Part shown: piece after piece, positions 1 through 8,405 of the stretch
Layout: the number at the start of each line of letters is the position of its first letter
How positions within the stretch are numbered: position 1 is the stretch's first letter
Made by a program: the position numbers and the translations under genes
Assembly: GCA_038207265.1 (NCBI GenBank)
Contig: JBBQZZ010000003.1
Location: forward strand, 62,001 to 126,000
DNA length: 64,000 nucleotides
Source of the DNA: JACMLD01 sp038207265
Lineage (GTDB): Bacteria > Bacteroidota > Bacteroidia > Chitinophagales > Chitinophagaceae
Reading direction: 5' to 3'
Notes under the pieces: generated by a model
Seen by the model: the letters and a program-made list of their open reading frames with translations, nothing else
Databases searched by the model: none
What the model was told of the DNA's origin: nothing

Positions 1-2
1 GG

Positions 3-632
3 GCGATGATAGAAAAAGCGTCTTTCTTTACCAATCGCTTCGGAACTTATATTGCAGGCATTGAAAGACCTGATGTTGTTGCCATTGATGAAAGACCATT
101 TCAAAAAGACAGCACATTTACTTATAACCGTGCAGTAATGCCAGCTGCTTCATCGGGTCTGATACAGGCTGCTGCCAGGTACGGTATGCAGGATACTGCA
201 TTATATTTTATGCACCAAACGCTCAATAGTTTTAGTTATGCAAGCCCCGGTACTATTTATGAAGTGTCTCCTGATTATGGAATGTTTGTGCAGGCATGGA
301 ATATCAGTTGTATAAATGTTCCATTGATTAAATATTTTTTCGGTGTTGAACCAGATGCAGTAAAAAAAGAAATTACGATCCGCTTGCGAATGCCCCGGGA
401 ATGGGAAAGTGCCGCAATCAAAAATCTATTAATCGGTAATAGTTATCTTTCCATACGGTATAAAAAATTGAATGGCTTGGTTGACTGCTCAATTCAAATG
501 ACGGAGCCTGGATGGAAAATATATTATATTATCGATAAAATTAATGGAACGATCAAGTTGAATCACCACGCCATTGCTTTGAAGAATGGCATCATTGAGC
601 TCAGTGGACGCGCCAATACTATTCAATATTAA
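3..632 (+). CDS. Six-hairpin glycosidase (glycogen-debranching-like), C-terminal part, 5' cut by window edge
   Basis: The reading frame is already open at the first bases, so the start lies outside the window; the ATG at position 6 is probably internal. About 208 residues are visible. The segment YNRAVMPAASSG followed by YEVSPDYGMFVQAWNI is typical of the end of an alpha/alpha six-hairpin catalytic domain as found in bacterial glycogen-debranching-like and GH78/GH63-type proteins, and the last 80 residues look like the usual C-terminal beta-sandwich. The substrate cannot be told without the catalytic N-terminal half. No partner gene follows; the next 800 bases are decayed DNA. Family-level assignment is fairly sure, exact enzyme is not. 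Confidence 0.6.
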   Translation, partial: AMIEKASFFTNRFGTYIAGIERPDVVAIDERPFQKDSTFTYNRAVMPAASSGLIQAAARYGMQDTALYFMHQTLNSFSYASPGTIYEVSPDYGMFVQAWNISCINVPLIKYFFGVEPDAVKKEITIRLRMPREWESAAIKNLLIGNSYLSIRYKKLNGLVDCSIQMTEPGWKIYYIIDKINGTIKLNHHAIALKNGIIELSGRANTIQY

Positions 633-870
633 ACAGCCAATCTGGAACGAATGATTGTTTGAGATACCATGCAAAAAAACTCCAGATAATTTTTCATCTT
701 CTAAGCGCCTTGCAATTTATAAATTGTAAAAATAGTTTACCTTATTTACTCTTATTGCTTACCTATTAAAGGCGCAAGGTATCTAACGGTTCATTAATCA
801 AAGTTGATACTTGATTCAAAATAGTTAGATCGGCTCCCTCATTAAATGATAAGCATACTTCGTGCATTGA

Positions 871-1035
871 CTATTCAATATAAAACAAATCAATCAGCTC
901 TTTCTTACTGTAAAAATCTCTGGCACTCCTATACAGCCAGTCTTCCTTATGTTCCACAAAAGTAGCTTCAACCGGGTTACGATTATATACTTCAATTTTT
1001 GATAGAACATGTCCGTGTTTAATATTTCTAATGGT
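871..1035 (-). pseudogene. IS200/REP-associated transposase, C-terminal remnant
   Basis: Reading the minus strand from about 1008 to the stop at 871-873 gives a peptide with the pieces YNRNPVEATFVEH, EDWLYRSARDFY and KELIDLF. This is the usual C-terminal signature of Y1 transposases of the IS200/RAYT type (NPV..G.V....DY.YSSARDY). The frame is closed by a stop just upstream of about 1033 and there is no catalytic HUH or tyrosine region, so only the last 50 residues remain. It marks the region as a graveyard of mobile DNA. The family call rests on memory of the motif, not on an alignment. Confidence 0.55.
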
Positions 1036-1194
1036 TTATTCCTTGTGTAGGGCTTTTACAATAAGAGAATTCATAGCCAGAAATTGGAGGACGATACCTT
1101 TTCTTACTCTTAGTGAATAGAAAAAATGCATTTGTAGTATGGCTAGACACAGAAAAGCCCATAAAACAAAGGCTTGTGAGCCTATATCTTTAAC

Positions 1195-1226
1195 TGTAGC
1201 GAGGATGGGAATTGAACCCATCACCT
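1195..1226 (-). other. tRNA T-arm plus acceptor-like fragment
   Basis: On the minus strand the sequence has a five-base T-stem (ATGGG/CCCAT) around the loop TTCAATT, followed by CCTCGCT and ACA, which is how the 3' end of a tRNA looks. I could not fold a matching 5' acceptor strand (AGCGAGG), D-arm or anticodon arm upstream, so this is not an intact tRNA. Such 3' tRNA scraps are left by integration of mobile elements at tRNA genes, which fits the transposase remnant next to it. Chance resemblance is possible. Confidence 0.3.
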
Positions 1227-1419
1227 CAGGGTTATTATATCCGGCTTTCTATGAAGATGGCTGATTAGGTTAGTGCCTTTTATCTACCAGAATCTAGCAT
1301 TTGAAAGTGCAGGCACAAGCCGGTCTAACTGTCAAACACTAATCACAATCATTATACAATTAACCGTTAGACACGCTTGGCGCCAGGTTCTTGATTTTTT
1401 AAACCTATGCTTGCGCTAA

Positions 1420-1923
1420 TGTGGCGTTTCGCTTATTGTATTTTTCTTATTGCTTTGTTTCATCAATGTTTATGGAGATCCCGTTCCCTTGGAAATACAA
1501 AAAACATTCCTGCAAACTTTTTATTCTTTTATGAATGTGCAAAAATATCCGCCATCACTCCTGTTTTTGTGTGCAACCATGGGACCGGTATTGATCCTAC
1601 TTGGAATTTTAAAAAATGCGGACAACCGATTTCAAAGAATCACCCATGTGTTTGGCCGGGTACCTTTATTTTATTTTGCAGTTCATTTAATGATACTGCA
1701 CACAGCACAAATTATCATTTACCTAACCAGGAACACGCTATCAGAAGGAATGAATGGAGTAAAAGGAGCATTGTTAAAATTCAGTGCACCCGGCGAAGGA
1801 TATTCTTTATTGACAGTATACGGTATCTTGCTATCCATTTTGATCATCATGTATCCGCTTTGCAAAAAATTTGACCAGTACAAACTCCATAACAAAGAAA
1901 AATGGTGGCTCAGTTATTTATAG
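1420..1923 (+). pseudogene. DUF1624/heparan-glucosaminide acetyltransferase-like membrane protein, C-terminal remnant
   Basis: The frame opens after a stop at 1417-1419 and the only usable start is a TTG at 1450. The peptide (about 157 residues) has the pieces NVYGDPVPLEIQ, MNVQKYPPSLLFL and FGRVPLFYFAVHL with several hydrophobic helices, which match the C-terminal third of DUF1624/DUF5009 membrane acyltransferases (normally about 370-400 residues). The N-terminal half with the catalytic His is missing and the bases before it do not continue the homology in another frame as far as I can read. I treat it as a truncated pseudogene. Confidence 0.6.
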
Positions 1924-2441
1924 CGGCAATCACTATTGAAAAATGGATTCTTTTAAACCACAAAGACACGGAGACACTGTGGTGCACATGCTTTTTTACC
2001 ACGCAGCTGAAAAGCGTATTTTATTTTTATCAACCCATTTAATCTGAATGGCTCTAAACTCAATTACAATGCTTACTTCTAAACAGTGATTACATGTAAT
2101 ATTGAAAACCATCGGTCGTCGGCAACAATACTCGCATTACCAGCACTGAAACAACCAGCGTTACTTTGAATAATTACACAAACAAATAAATAGTCACTCT
2201 CTCTACTGCTGCGTTTCATCCTTCACTAAAAAACATTTTGCAAGAATATTTATAATCCATAACTTACAAATACAGTTTATTGGAGATTGTGTAGCAGATT
2301 AGAGTCCATCTCCGGTTCCATAATTTAATTTCCCAAGGCTTTTTTAGTAACCCCCGTTAGAATTGGTTTTTATTGCAAGCTTAGTAACATGGCGCTGATA
2401 TAGTAATTTCTGTATTATTATTTACCAGATAAATTACTTCT
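1924..2441. other. Intergenic stretch, no gene seen
   Basis: No open frame in this stretch resembles a known protein. The only structure noticed is a short inverted repeat near 1958-1984 (ACCACA facing TGTGGT) of the kind found in the widespread ACCACAAAGACAC intergenic repeats. The promoter of the phospholipase-like gene must lie near the right end but no clear element could be picked. Confidence 0.4.
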
Positions 2442-4673
2442 ATGCCCGGTCCATCCACACATATCCTCATTGCTGAAGAGATTACAAAGAAATTAGAAGG
2501 CATCCGCGAATGGCCCTTCCAAATGGAAGGCCTCGGCCCAAATAACAACAGCCCCGCGGAAATACGCAGGTTACTAAACGACAACGCGCATTATGCGGCC
2601 CTCGGCGCCATTGGCCCCGATCTCTTTTATTTTGTGCAGGACGTTCGAAAATACTCTAAGGAATTATTGGAGCTCCTTAATTTTTTGGATGAGGCCTATG
2701 GCAAACTGGATGACTATTTTTTATCCAAATGGGAGAAATACATGGGCCCGGTAAGCGAAGATTTTGAAGAGCTCATCAGCCGGCTCACTGGCGATCTGTC
2801 TTCATTGGTGGGAGATATTGTGGGCTCCCTCGGTTCCATTTTTACCCAGCTAATCATTAATTATATCGCCAATTCAGAAGACTGGTGGAAATTTACTTCG
2901 CTGGGTCATAACGCGGGTATTGATAACAAAGATTTTTTCTGGGCCGATATGCTGCATTACCGCAAAACAGCCACCTATGCACATGTGCTATGGAAGAAAG
3001 CGGAAGCGCAAACCGATCCCGTGTGGAAAGATAGACTTAAAGCTTATGCGCTGGGTTATATGACACATGTTGGCACAGATACTACCGGACATGCATTTAT
3101 CAATGCCAAAGCCGGCGGCTCTTTCAGACTTCACTGGCAGCGCCACCATTTGGTAGAATCTCATGTAGATACCCGCACTTACTTTGTAAAACATGGTGGC
3201 GATACCCTATACAATGATTTTACCAAATCCGCTTTTCATTATCGCTTTGCTTTTAATGATGATGGCAGCCCTGCCAGGGACAGACCCAGTTATGACCCCG
3301 GCAACGATACTCTTCGCGGAAGATATAAAAGAAGAAGGCAACTGGACCTGGATTCTGATATGCCAGAAGAAGTAATCAACCTGTTACTGGATGCATTTAA
3401 GGACGTTTTTAAAACGCAAAGCCAGGCAGACAGGCTTGGAAAATTTGGCACTTCCCCAGCCATATTAAGCACATCGGATGGCAGACCCGGTGTTGATGAT
3501 GTACAAACAGGCTTTCATATTTTGTTCCGCTATTATAAACATACCAGCCTGGATGGCTTCGCGCATGAAAAGCCTTCGCCACCGGATGTGTTTCCCAACC
3601 TGGATTTTCCCTCTATGTCTGATCCTTTGGGTGATGTGGCACCGGGTGAAGATTCCGATCCCAACTGGTTGGATATTATCTTATCGGTCCTTGCATTGTT
3701 AGAATGGCTGGCAGAAGTAGCCTTGTGGCTTGCCACCGTTTTACCAGGCGCTATTTTAGATCTTGCCACTTATGGTCCGCGGCTCCTGGCCTACTATCTC
3801 ATTGAGTTACCCTTATACTATATGGTAAAGGCTTTCCGGCAAGTGTGCATTGAAGCCGGATACTTTCGTCCTATGAATGATGAGATAGATGATAGCATGA
3901 TAAAAATTGGAGTAGAGCACAACGACTATCTTTCAACATTGCTCGGCGCCATGGATGATATTTTGGTGCTTCCGATCGATTTGATATATGATCTTGAATC
4001 AGGTGCAGCCTCTAATAAATATGAAGTGCCGGATAAGATGTATCCAAGATCATCACCCTACGATCCCAAGGCTAATGAATTTTCAGAATACCTACATCCT
4101 TATCGCTATCCTTTAAGTCCATCAGAAAATTGTGTCACATACCCAGGTCCATTTGTAAGAGGAACGGATGCTGAATATTTAGTAACGGATGCGATAGCAC
4201 CCAACCTGGGCATCGTCAACCACCTGGCCAACTGCGCAACCCCCAATGATACCGTGCAGTTTTGTTATGAGAATGTGGATGCAGCCAATAACCTGGGCGA
4301 CCCGGTAAATTTTTCCACTTTTCTCATCTGGCAATTGGCCAGAACCGCCGATGAAAATTTTGAAAAAAACATTACCGAATGGAACTTAGATTCAGACAGG
4401 GGATATGGTTTTAAAAGTTGGGATTGGAACCGGGATCCGGAAAATATAAAACAAGATTATGAGGGCCACGATTTTTGTGTACCCTGCAGCATCTTACCGC
4501 AAAAATTCAATAGTGGTAATATCCTGGGCGAGGGTCCCAACCCCGATTATTTCAACAATGGATTGCAGCCGCTGAAGTTGGTCTACTTAGACAGCAGCAT
4601 GCAAAACGAAATAGGCAATTGTAATTTCGAGATCCGGTGCTATGATCCCAACGGTAATATTATCATCCTCTAA
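2442..4673 (+). CDS. Zinc-dependent phospholipase C-like protein
   Basis: This 743-residue protein starts with MPGPSTHILIAEEI, has HYAALGAIGPDLFYF at about 49-63, YMTHVGTDTTGHAF at about 206-219 and HLVESHVDTRTYF at about 236-248. The spaced His/Asp residues match the metal-binding N-terminal domain of zinc-dependent phospholipase C (PF00882), which cleaves phospholipid head groups or, in many relatives, has unknown substrates. The domain takes up roughly the first 350 residues; a hydrophobic helix-rich piece lies at about 410-465, and the last 250 residues are unassigned. No signal peptide is visible at the N-terminus, odd for a phospholipase that would act outside. The gene 11 bases downstream is on the same strand and is probably co-transcribed. 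Domain call firm, activity inferred. Confidence 0.7.
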   Translation: MPGPSTHILIAEEITKKLEGIREWPFQMEGLGPNNNSPAEIRRLLNDNAHYAALGAIGPDLFYFVQDVRKYSKELLELLNFLDEAYGKLDDYFLSKWEKYMGPVSEDFEELISRLTGDLSSLVGDIVGSLGSIFTQLIINYIANSEDWWKFTSLGHNAGIDNKDFFWADMLHYRKTATYAHVLWKKAEAQTDPVWKDRLKAYALGYMTHVGTDTTGHAFINAKAGGSFRLHWQRHHLVESHVDTRTYFVKHGGDTLYNDFTKSAFHYRFAFNDDGSPARDRPSYDPGNDTLRGRYKRRRQLDLDSDMPEEVINLLLDAFKDVFKTQSQADRLGKFGTSPAILSTSDGRPGVDDVQTGFHILFRYYKHTSLDGFAHEKPSPPDVFPNLDFPSMSDPLGDVAPGEDSDPNWLDIILSVLALLEWLAEVALWLATVLPGAILDLATYGPRLLAYYLIELPLYYMVKAFRQVCIEAGYFRPMNDEIDDSMIKIGVEHNDYLSTLLGAMDDILVLPIDLIYDLESGAASNKYEVPDKMYPRSSPYDPKANEFSEYLHPYRYPLSPSENCVTYPGPFVRGTDAEYLVTDAIAPNLGIVNHLANCATPNDTVQFCYENVDAANNLGDPVNFSTFLIWQLARTADENFEKNITEWNLDSDRGYGFKSWDWNRDPENIKQDYEGHDFCVPCSILPQKFNSGNILGEGPNPDYFNNGLQPLKLVYLDSSMQNEIGNCNFEIRCYDPNGNIIIL

Positions 4674-4684
4674 AAAAAATCAAC

Positions 4685-5935
4685 ATGTCCGCGCATTCTT
4701 CCGATAGAAAAAAATGTGGTTGTCATAAAGATTGCAATTGCACATGCCACGATAAAGATCAAAAGATTCAGGATTGCTTTTCTGATCTCATCGACTGCCT
4801 CAAAGAGCCCAAGGATTATTGTTGCGGAGATCCCATTCCACCCAACCGGCCAAAACATCCGGAGCCTCCAAAAACAAATACAACCGATCCCTTTGTGTCG
4901 CCGGTACAACCTGGCCGTTCCACTGATGATACTAAAAAAGCTTTTATAGATGCCGTGTTCGGAATTGTAAAAGATTCCGGAAGACCCAAAGGGGTGAAGA
5001 TGCCACCAAGAAAAGATTCATACCTGCCTTTTTTGGTTATCAGGGCAGCTCCCGGAGATCATGGCAACCGGCCTTTCTCCGGTGTATTTTGGGAAAGCCC
5101 GGATATTTTTGTGGCGCCAAATATGGATGCTCCCACCGCACCTGCAAAACCGCCTACACTCGGTGGATTGGCAGTTGCAGGAAAACCGAATACGCTTTGG
5201 GCTCGTGTATGGAATCTTGGACTCGCACCGGGTGTGAATGTGCGGGTAGAATTTTATTGGTGCAACCCAAGCCTGGGTATTAATTCTGTCAATGCAAAAT
5301 TCATTGGAGCCGCTTATGTAGATCTTGGAAATCGGTTTTCAAAAACGGCCTGCCAGTTTGTAAAATGTCCGCAGACATGGATACCAACTTTTGAAAATGA
5401 TGGACATGAATGCCTGGTGGTACGAGTTTTTGAACCATTATTAGACCCCGTATCCAACAGTGTTTGGGAAGTAACCAAAGACCGACATACGGGTCAGCGA
5501 AATATTGCAGTAGTGGAAGCACAGTCGCCCGCCCATTTGGAATTGAAAATAAAAACAGGCTGCACGGCAGCACAGGGCAATGCACAAATTTCCATTGAAA
5601 GGGTGCCAGTATCCGATGTTTACTGGCTTGCCATTTTAAAAGGAAAAAAAGATCATGGTTATAAACAGGGCGCTACAAAAAATACGATAATGGGCATACT
5701 AACGCCGATGGGTATTTCCAAACAAAAAATTTCGTTCCAGGGGGTATCTCCGGAAGCAATAAAACCATTGCTTCATCAATCCCTCGAATATGAAAGAGGT
5801 TGTGATGAAAAAGAAACGTTCTTATACGTGCACATTGAGAATTTAAAACCTGGTGAGTGTGAAGTTTACCGGGTTATTCAACGAACAAATGGAAAAATTT
5901 CTGGCGGATATACGGTGATTGCAAAGAAGGATTGA
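4685..5935 (+). CDS. Cys-rich N-terminus plus beta-sandwich (CARDB-like) protein, unknown function
   Basis: The 416-residue product begins with a Cys/His-rich segment (about residues 9-48: KKCGCHKDCNCTCHDK, then DCFSDLIDCLKE and DYCCGDP) that could bind metal or form disulfides. The middle (about 115-280) has the pieces ESPDIFV, LWARVWNLGLAPGVNVRVEFYW and HTGQRNIAVV, which resemble CARDB/Ig-like beta-sandwich repeats used for binding. No signal peptide or membrane segment is seen. It starts 11 bases after the phospholipase-like gene, so the two likely form one transcript and may act together. I know proteins of this build as conserved hypotheticals only; no function is assigned. Confidence 0.6.
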   Translation: MSAHSSDRKKCGCHKDCNCTCHDKDQKIQDCFSDLIDCLKEPKDYCCGDPIPPNRPKHPEPPKTNTTDPFVSPVQPGRSTDDTKKAFIDAVFGIVKDSGRPKGVKMPPRKDSYLPFLVIRAAPGDHGNRPFSGVFWESPDIFVAPNMDAPTAPAKPPTLGGLAVAGKPNTLWARVWNLGLAPGVNVRVEFYWCNPSLGINSVNAKFIGAAYVDLGNRFSKTACQFVKCPQTWIPTFENDGHECLVVRVFEPLLDPVSNSVWEVTKDRHTGQRNIAVVEAQSPAHLELKIKTGCTAAQGNAQISIERVPVSDVYWLAILKGKKDHGYKQGATKNTIMGILTPMGISKQKISFQGVSPEAIKPLLHQSLEYERGCDEKETFLYVHIENLKPGECEVYRVIQRTNGKISGGYTVIAKKD

Positions 5936-6337
5936 AGCCACTTGGAGTAATTTTTGAGAATCAGCTTGCATCGTATTAATCGGAATAGCATCAACAAATC
6001 GTAAAGTCGTGGATCAGCTCATAATATTGACCAGTCTAATGAAAATTTCAGATTTATAGAAGCATAATCATGCAAAATTCAGCATGAAATTTCTCCTGCT
6101 TTCCAATGATTAAGTACAATGGCATTCCCAGCAAACTTTTTGCACGGGTTATGATCTTTCCTGGTACATAGGATGAAATGACGGTACGCAGAAATTAAAT
6201 TTCGATGGCAGCAGGATTTCTTACGAAGCAAATATTGTATGCACCGACGCCGTGCAAATATTTTTATGATGGAATTTTTTTAAACTATTTTTATTTCACT
6301 AACCTGAACAAGATAAATGAATGATGTAAACTGTTTT
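5936..6337. other. Intergenic stretch, no gene seen
   Basis: This AT-rich stretch separates two convergent units. I see no protein-like frame and no clear terminator hairpin. Confidence 0.4.
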
Positions 6338-7258
6338 CTATTTAACACCCGCAGTTCCTGTATTACAAATCAAAACTACCATTGCAGTTAAGCTTTCACT
6401 GTGTTCGGATCCGGTAACTATCGTTACCCCATTCCCTGGTTTAAGATCAGTTAAAGATGCAGGTCCTGCTGAAGATGTGATCTTTGTCTGATCCGTAAGA
6501 TGAATAATTTGATTGATGCCGTTACTCCCTTTAATCGTTATTTCGTTTACTCCCACACTAACAATCTTACCTGTGCCACCTGTACCATTACAGGGATCTT
6601 TACCAATTGTTGATACAACTGTTCCATTATTAGAACTGCCAGACTCAATATTTCCAGCACCCTGTACGGAACTGTCCGGCAGTTGAACATTATCAGCACG
6701 CGTTCCAAAATTTTCACGCTGCAGAGGATTATGACTAACAAAAAAACCATAAAACGCAGCCACTATAGCAATAACCATAACAGATGAGATTATTATAACA
6801 TTAGACCTCGCCGGACGGCTCAGTTTTGCAAGAAATATAAATAACCAATAGCCAACCATAACACCGAGCCCATTCAATATCACATCATCAATATCAAATA
6901 TGCCCACATGTAACAGCACCTGCAATCCTTCAATGGTAAAACCAACTACCAATGAAAGCAAAAGCATTTTTTTCCATGTTATATTTCTAAAGATGAATGA
7001 AACCAGCAATCCTAATGGTATCAGTAAAACAATATTACCCGCTATATTAATAAACGCAATAACAAAACCTTTCTCCCCCATCAGGTAGGGCAATATGGTT
7101 TTGAACGGCACTAAATTGGCCGGACCTTCCTGCGTTCCCCCAAAATTTAACATCAATTGGCCTATCCTGATAACCGGCAGATCCTTAAAAACCATTACTT
7201 TGACCAGGATCGCGCAATAGCTGATGAGCATAACTGTTACTAATAAACGCTGTTTCAT
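6338..7258 (-). CDS. VanZ family membrane protein with C-terminal DUF5666-like domain
   Basis: I place the start at the ATG at 7258 (MKQRLLVTVM), which lies 10 bases after the stop of the upstream carboxypeptidase gene; the frame runs open farther upstream but would overlap that gene. The 306-residue product has an N-terminal helix, then the VanZ core with NLVPFKTI, NIAGNIVLLIPLG and EGLQVLLHVGIFDIDD followed by NGLGVMVGYWLF, and a fifth helix. VanZ proteins give low-level glycopeptide resistance in some bacteria; in most the role is unknown. After a Ser/Gly/Asn-rich linker the last 80 residues (GKIVSVGVNEITIKG, TKITSSAG, LKPGNGVTIVTG) look like a DUF5666-type small beta-barrel, predicted outside the membrane. 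The fusion is unusual. Confidence 0.75.
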   Translation of the reverse strand: MKQRLLVTVMLISYCAILVKVMVFKDLPVIRIGQLMLNFGGTQEGPANLVPFKTILPYLMGEKGFVIAFINIAGNIVLLIPLGLLVSFIFRNITWKKMLLLSLVVGFTIEGLQVLLHVGIFDIDDVILNGLGVMVGYWLFIFLAKLSRPARSNVIIISSVMVIAIVAAFYGFFVSHNPLQRENFGTRADNVQLPDSSVQGAGNIESGSSNNGTVVSTIGKDPCNGTGGTGKIVSVGVNEITIKGSNGINQIIHLTDQTKITSSAGPASLTDLKPGNGVTIVTGSEHSESLTAMVVLICNTGTAGVK

Positions 7259-7268
7259 TTTTCTTATA

Positions 7269-8237
7269 TTATTGCTTTGGCGATAATCCTCTCCTTTTCC
7301 CTGGTGAAATTGCAATATTTTTGTTTGGTTGTACGTCCACCCCTCCATAATTGTTTTTTGCAGACAGGAGTAACGCCCTGCTGTCGGCATAAAGTCGCTC
7401 ATGATTTTTATCCCCCATGATAACGCCAATGATGGTATCTTTTTTTCCAGCGCTGGTTGTATAACGAGCGGCAAATAACAAACAACTACCGGCTTTATCG
7501 GTGGTACCCGTCTTTATACCTATCGTGCCATTGATGCCAAGCATTTGATTGGTATTTTTTATGATGCCCGCCTCCGGTATGGCAGCTTGTTGTTGTGCAA
7601 CAATTTTTGCAATTACCGGGTTTCTGAGTGCTGCAATGCCAATCTCAATAAGCTCCGATGCCGTACTGACTGTTTCCGGGTTGAAACCACTGGCATCGGC
7701 AACAACCGTTTGCGTAAGACCCATGCGTTTGAGCATTTCATTCGAGTATGAAACATACATATCCATTGAACCAAATATTCTTTCCACCAATACATCAGCC
7801 ATGATATTATCTGAAGCCATCAGCATCCGTTGCATGGCTTCAGCTTGGGTCAGCTTCATACCCGTAAACAGGGGTAGCGCCGAACCACCATCCGATTTAT
7901 AAACATTGTTTCTTTCAATATCATTGCTAGTTATATGGTATGTGGAACCTTTCTGCCCCGGCCTGAAAGGCTGTTTTTCCATAATGGCTAATGCAGTAAT
8001 TACTTTTGTTATGCTGGCAATTGGTTGCAGTTTTTCATTACCTGAAGAAAGGGCAAGCACCCCGGCTTTGATGCTCCCAATAGCGGCCTGTCCCTCTGCC
8101 GGCCATTTCAACTGTTCACCTGCTTGCAACCGCTTTAATGATTTGTCATTACTATCTTTAGAAAAACAACTGTACGCAAGCAATACTAAGCATAGCAATC
8201 CAACCATGATAAGCAGTATCCATATTTTTGCGGTCAT
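7269..8237 (-). CDS. D-alanyl-D-alanine carboxypeptidase (peptidase S11, PBP5/6-like)
   Basis: The 322-residue protein has an N-terminal hydrophobic segment (about 5-24) ending near a Cys, so it is either membrane-anchored or a lipoprotein. The three penicillin-binding motifs are present in order: SITK at 75-78 (nucleophilic Ser), SDN at 142-144 and KTG at 242-244. Such enzymes trim the terminal D-Ala from peptidoglycan stem peptides in the periplasm. It is somewhat short and lacks the C-terminal beta domain and amphipathic anchor of E. coli PBP5. The VanZ gene follows at 10 bases on the same strand, so the two are probably one transcript acting on the cell wall. Confidence 0.88.
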   Translation of the reverse strand: MTAKIWILLIMVGLLCLVLLAYSCFSKDSNDKSLKRLQAGEQLKWPAEGQAAIGSIKAGVLALSSGNEKLQPIASITKVITALAIMEKQPFRPGQKGSTYHITSNDIERNNVYKSDGGSALPLFTGMKLTQAEAMQRMLMASDNIMADVLVERIFGSMDMYVSYSNEMLKRMGLTQTVVADASGFNPETVSTASELIEIGIAALRNPVIAKIVAQQQAAIPEAGIIKNTNQMLGINGTIGIKTGTTDKAGSCLLFAARYTTSAGKKDTIIGVIMGDKNHERLYADSRALLLSAKNNYGGVDVQPNKNIAISPGKRRGLSPKQ

Positions 8238-8405
8238 GATTTTTCGGTTATGTATTCATGTTATTTACCATTCAATTTGCTATGAAAAAAACATCTGGTA
8301 TTAATCTATAGCATACACTGGTTCCTATTGTTTCATACCGGTAGCCTCAGAATAAATTATTCTCTGCCTCGCGGCTACAATGATCAAAATGTAAATGCCC
8401 GAAAA

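Noticed and set aside
766..867. 33-residue minus-strand frame directly after the transposase remnant
   Set aside because: Too short and no motif; it lies in decayed DNA.
1195..1275. Intact tRNA gene on the minus strand
   Set aside because: T-arm and 3' acceptor pattern only; no matching 5' acceptor strand, D-arm or anticodon stem could be folded.
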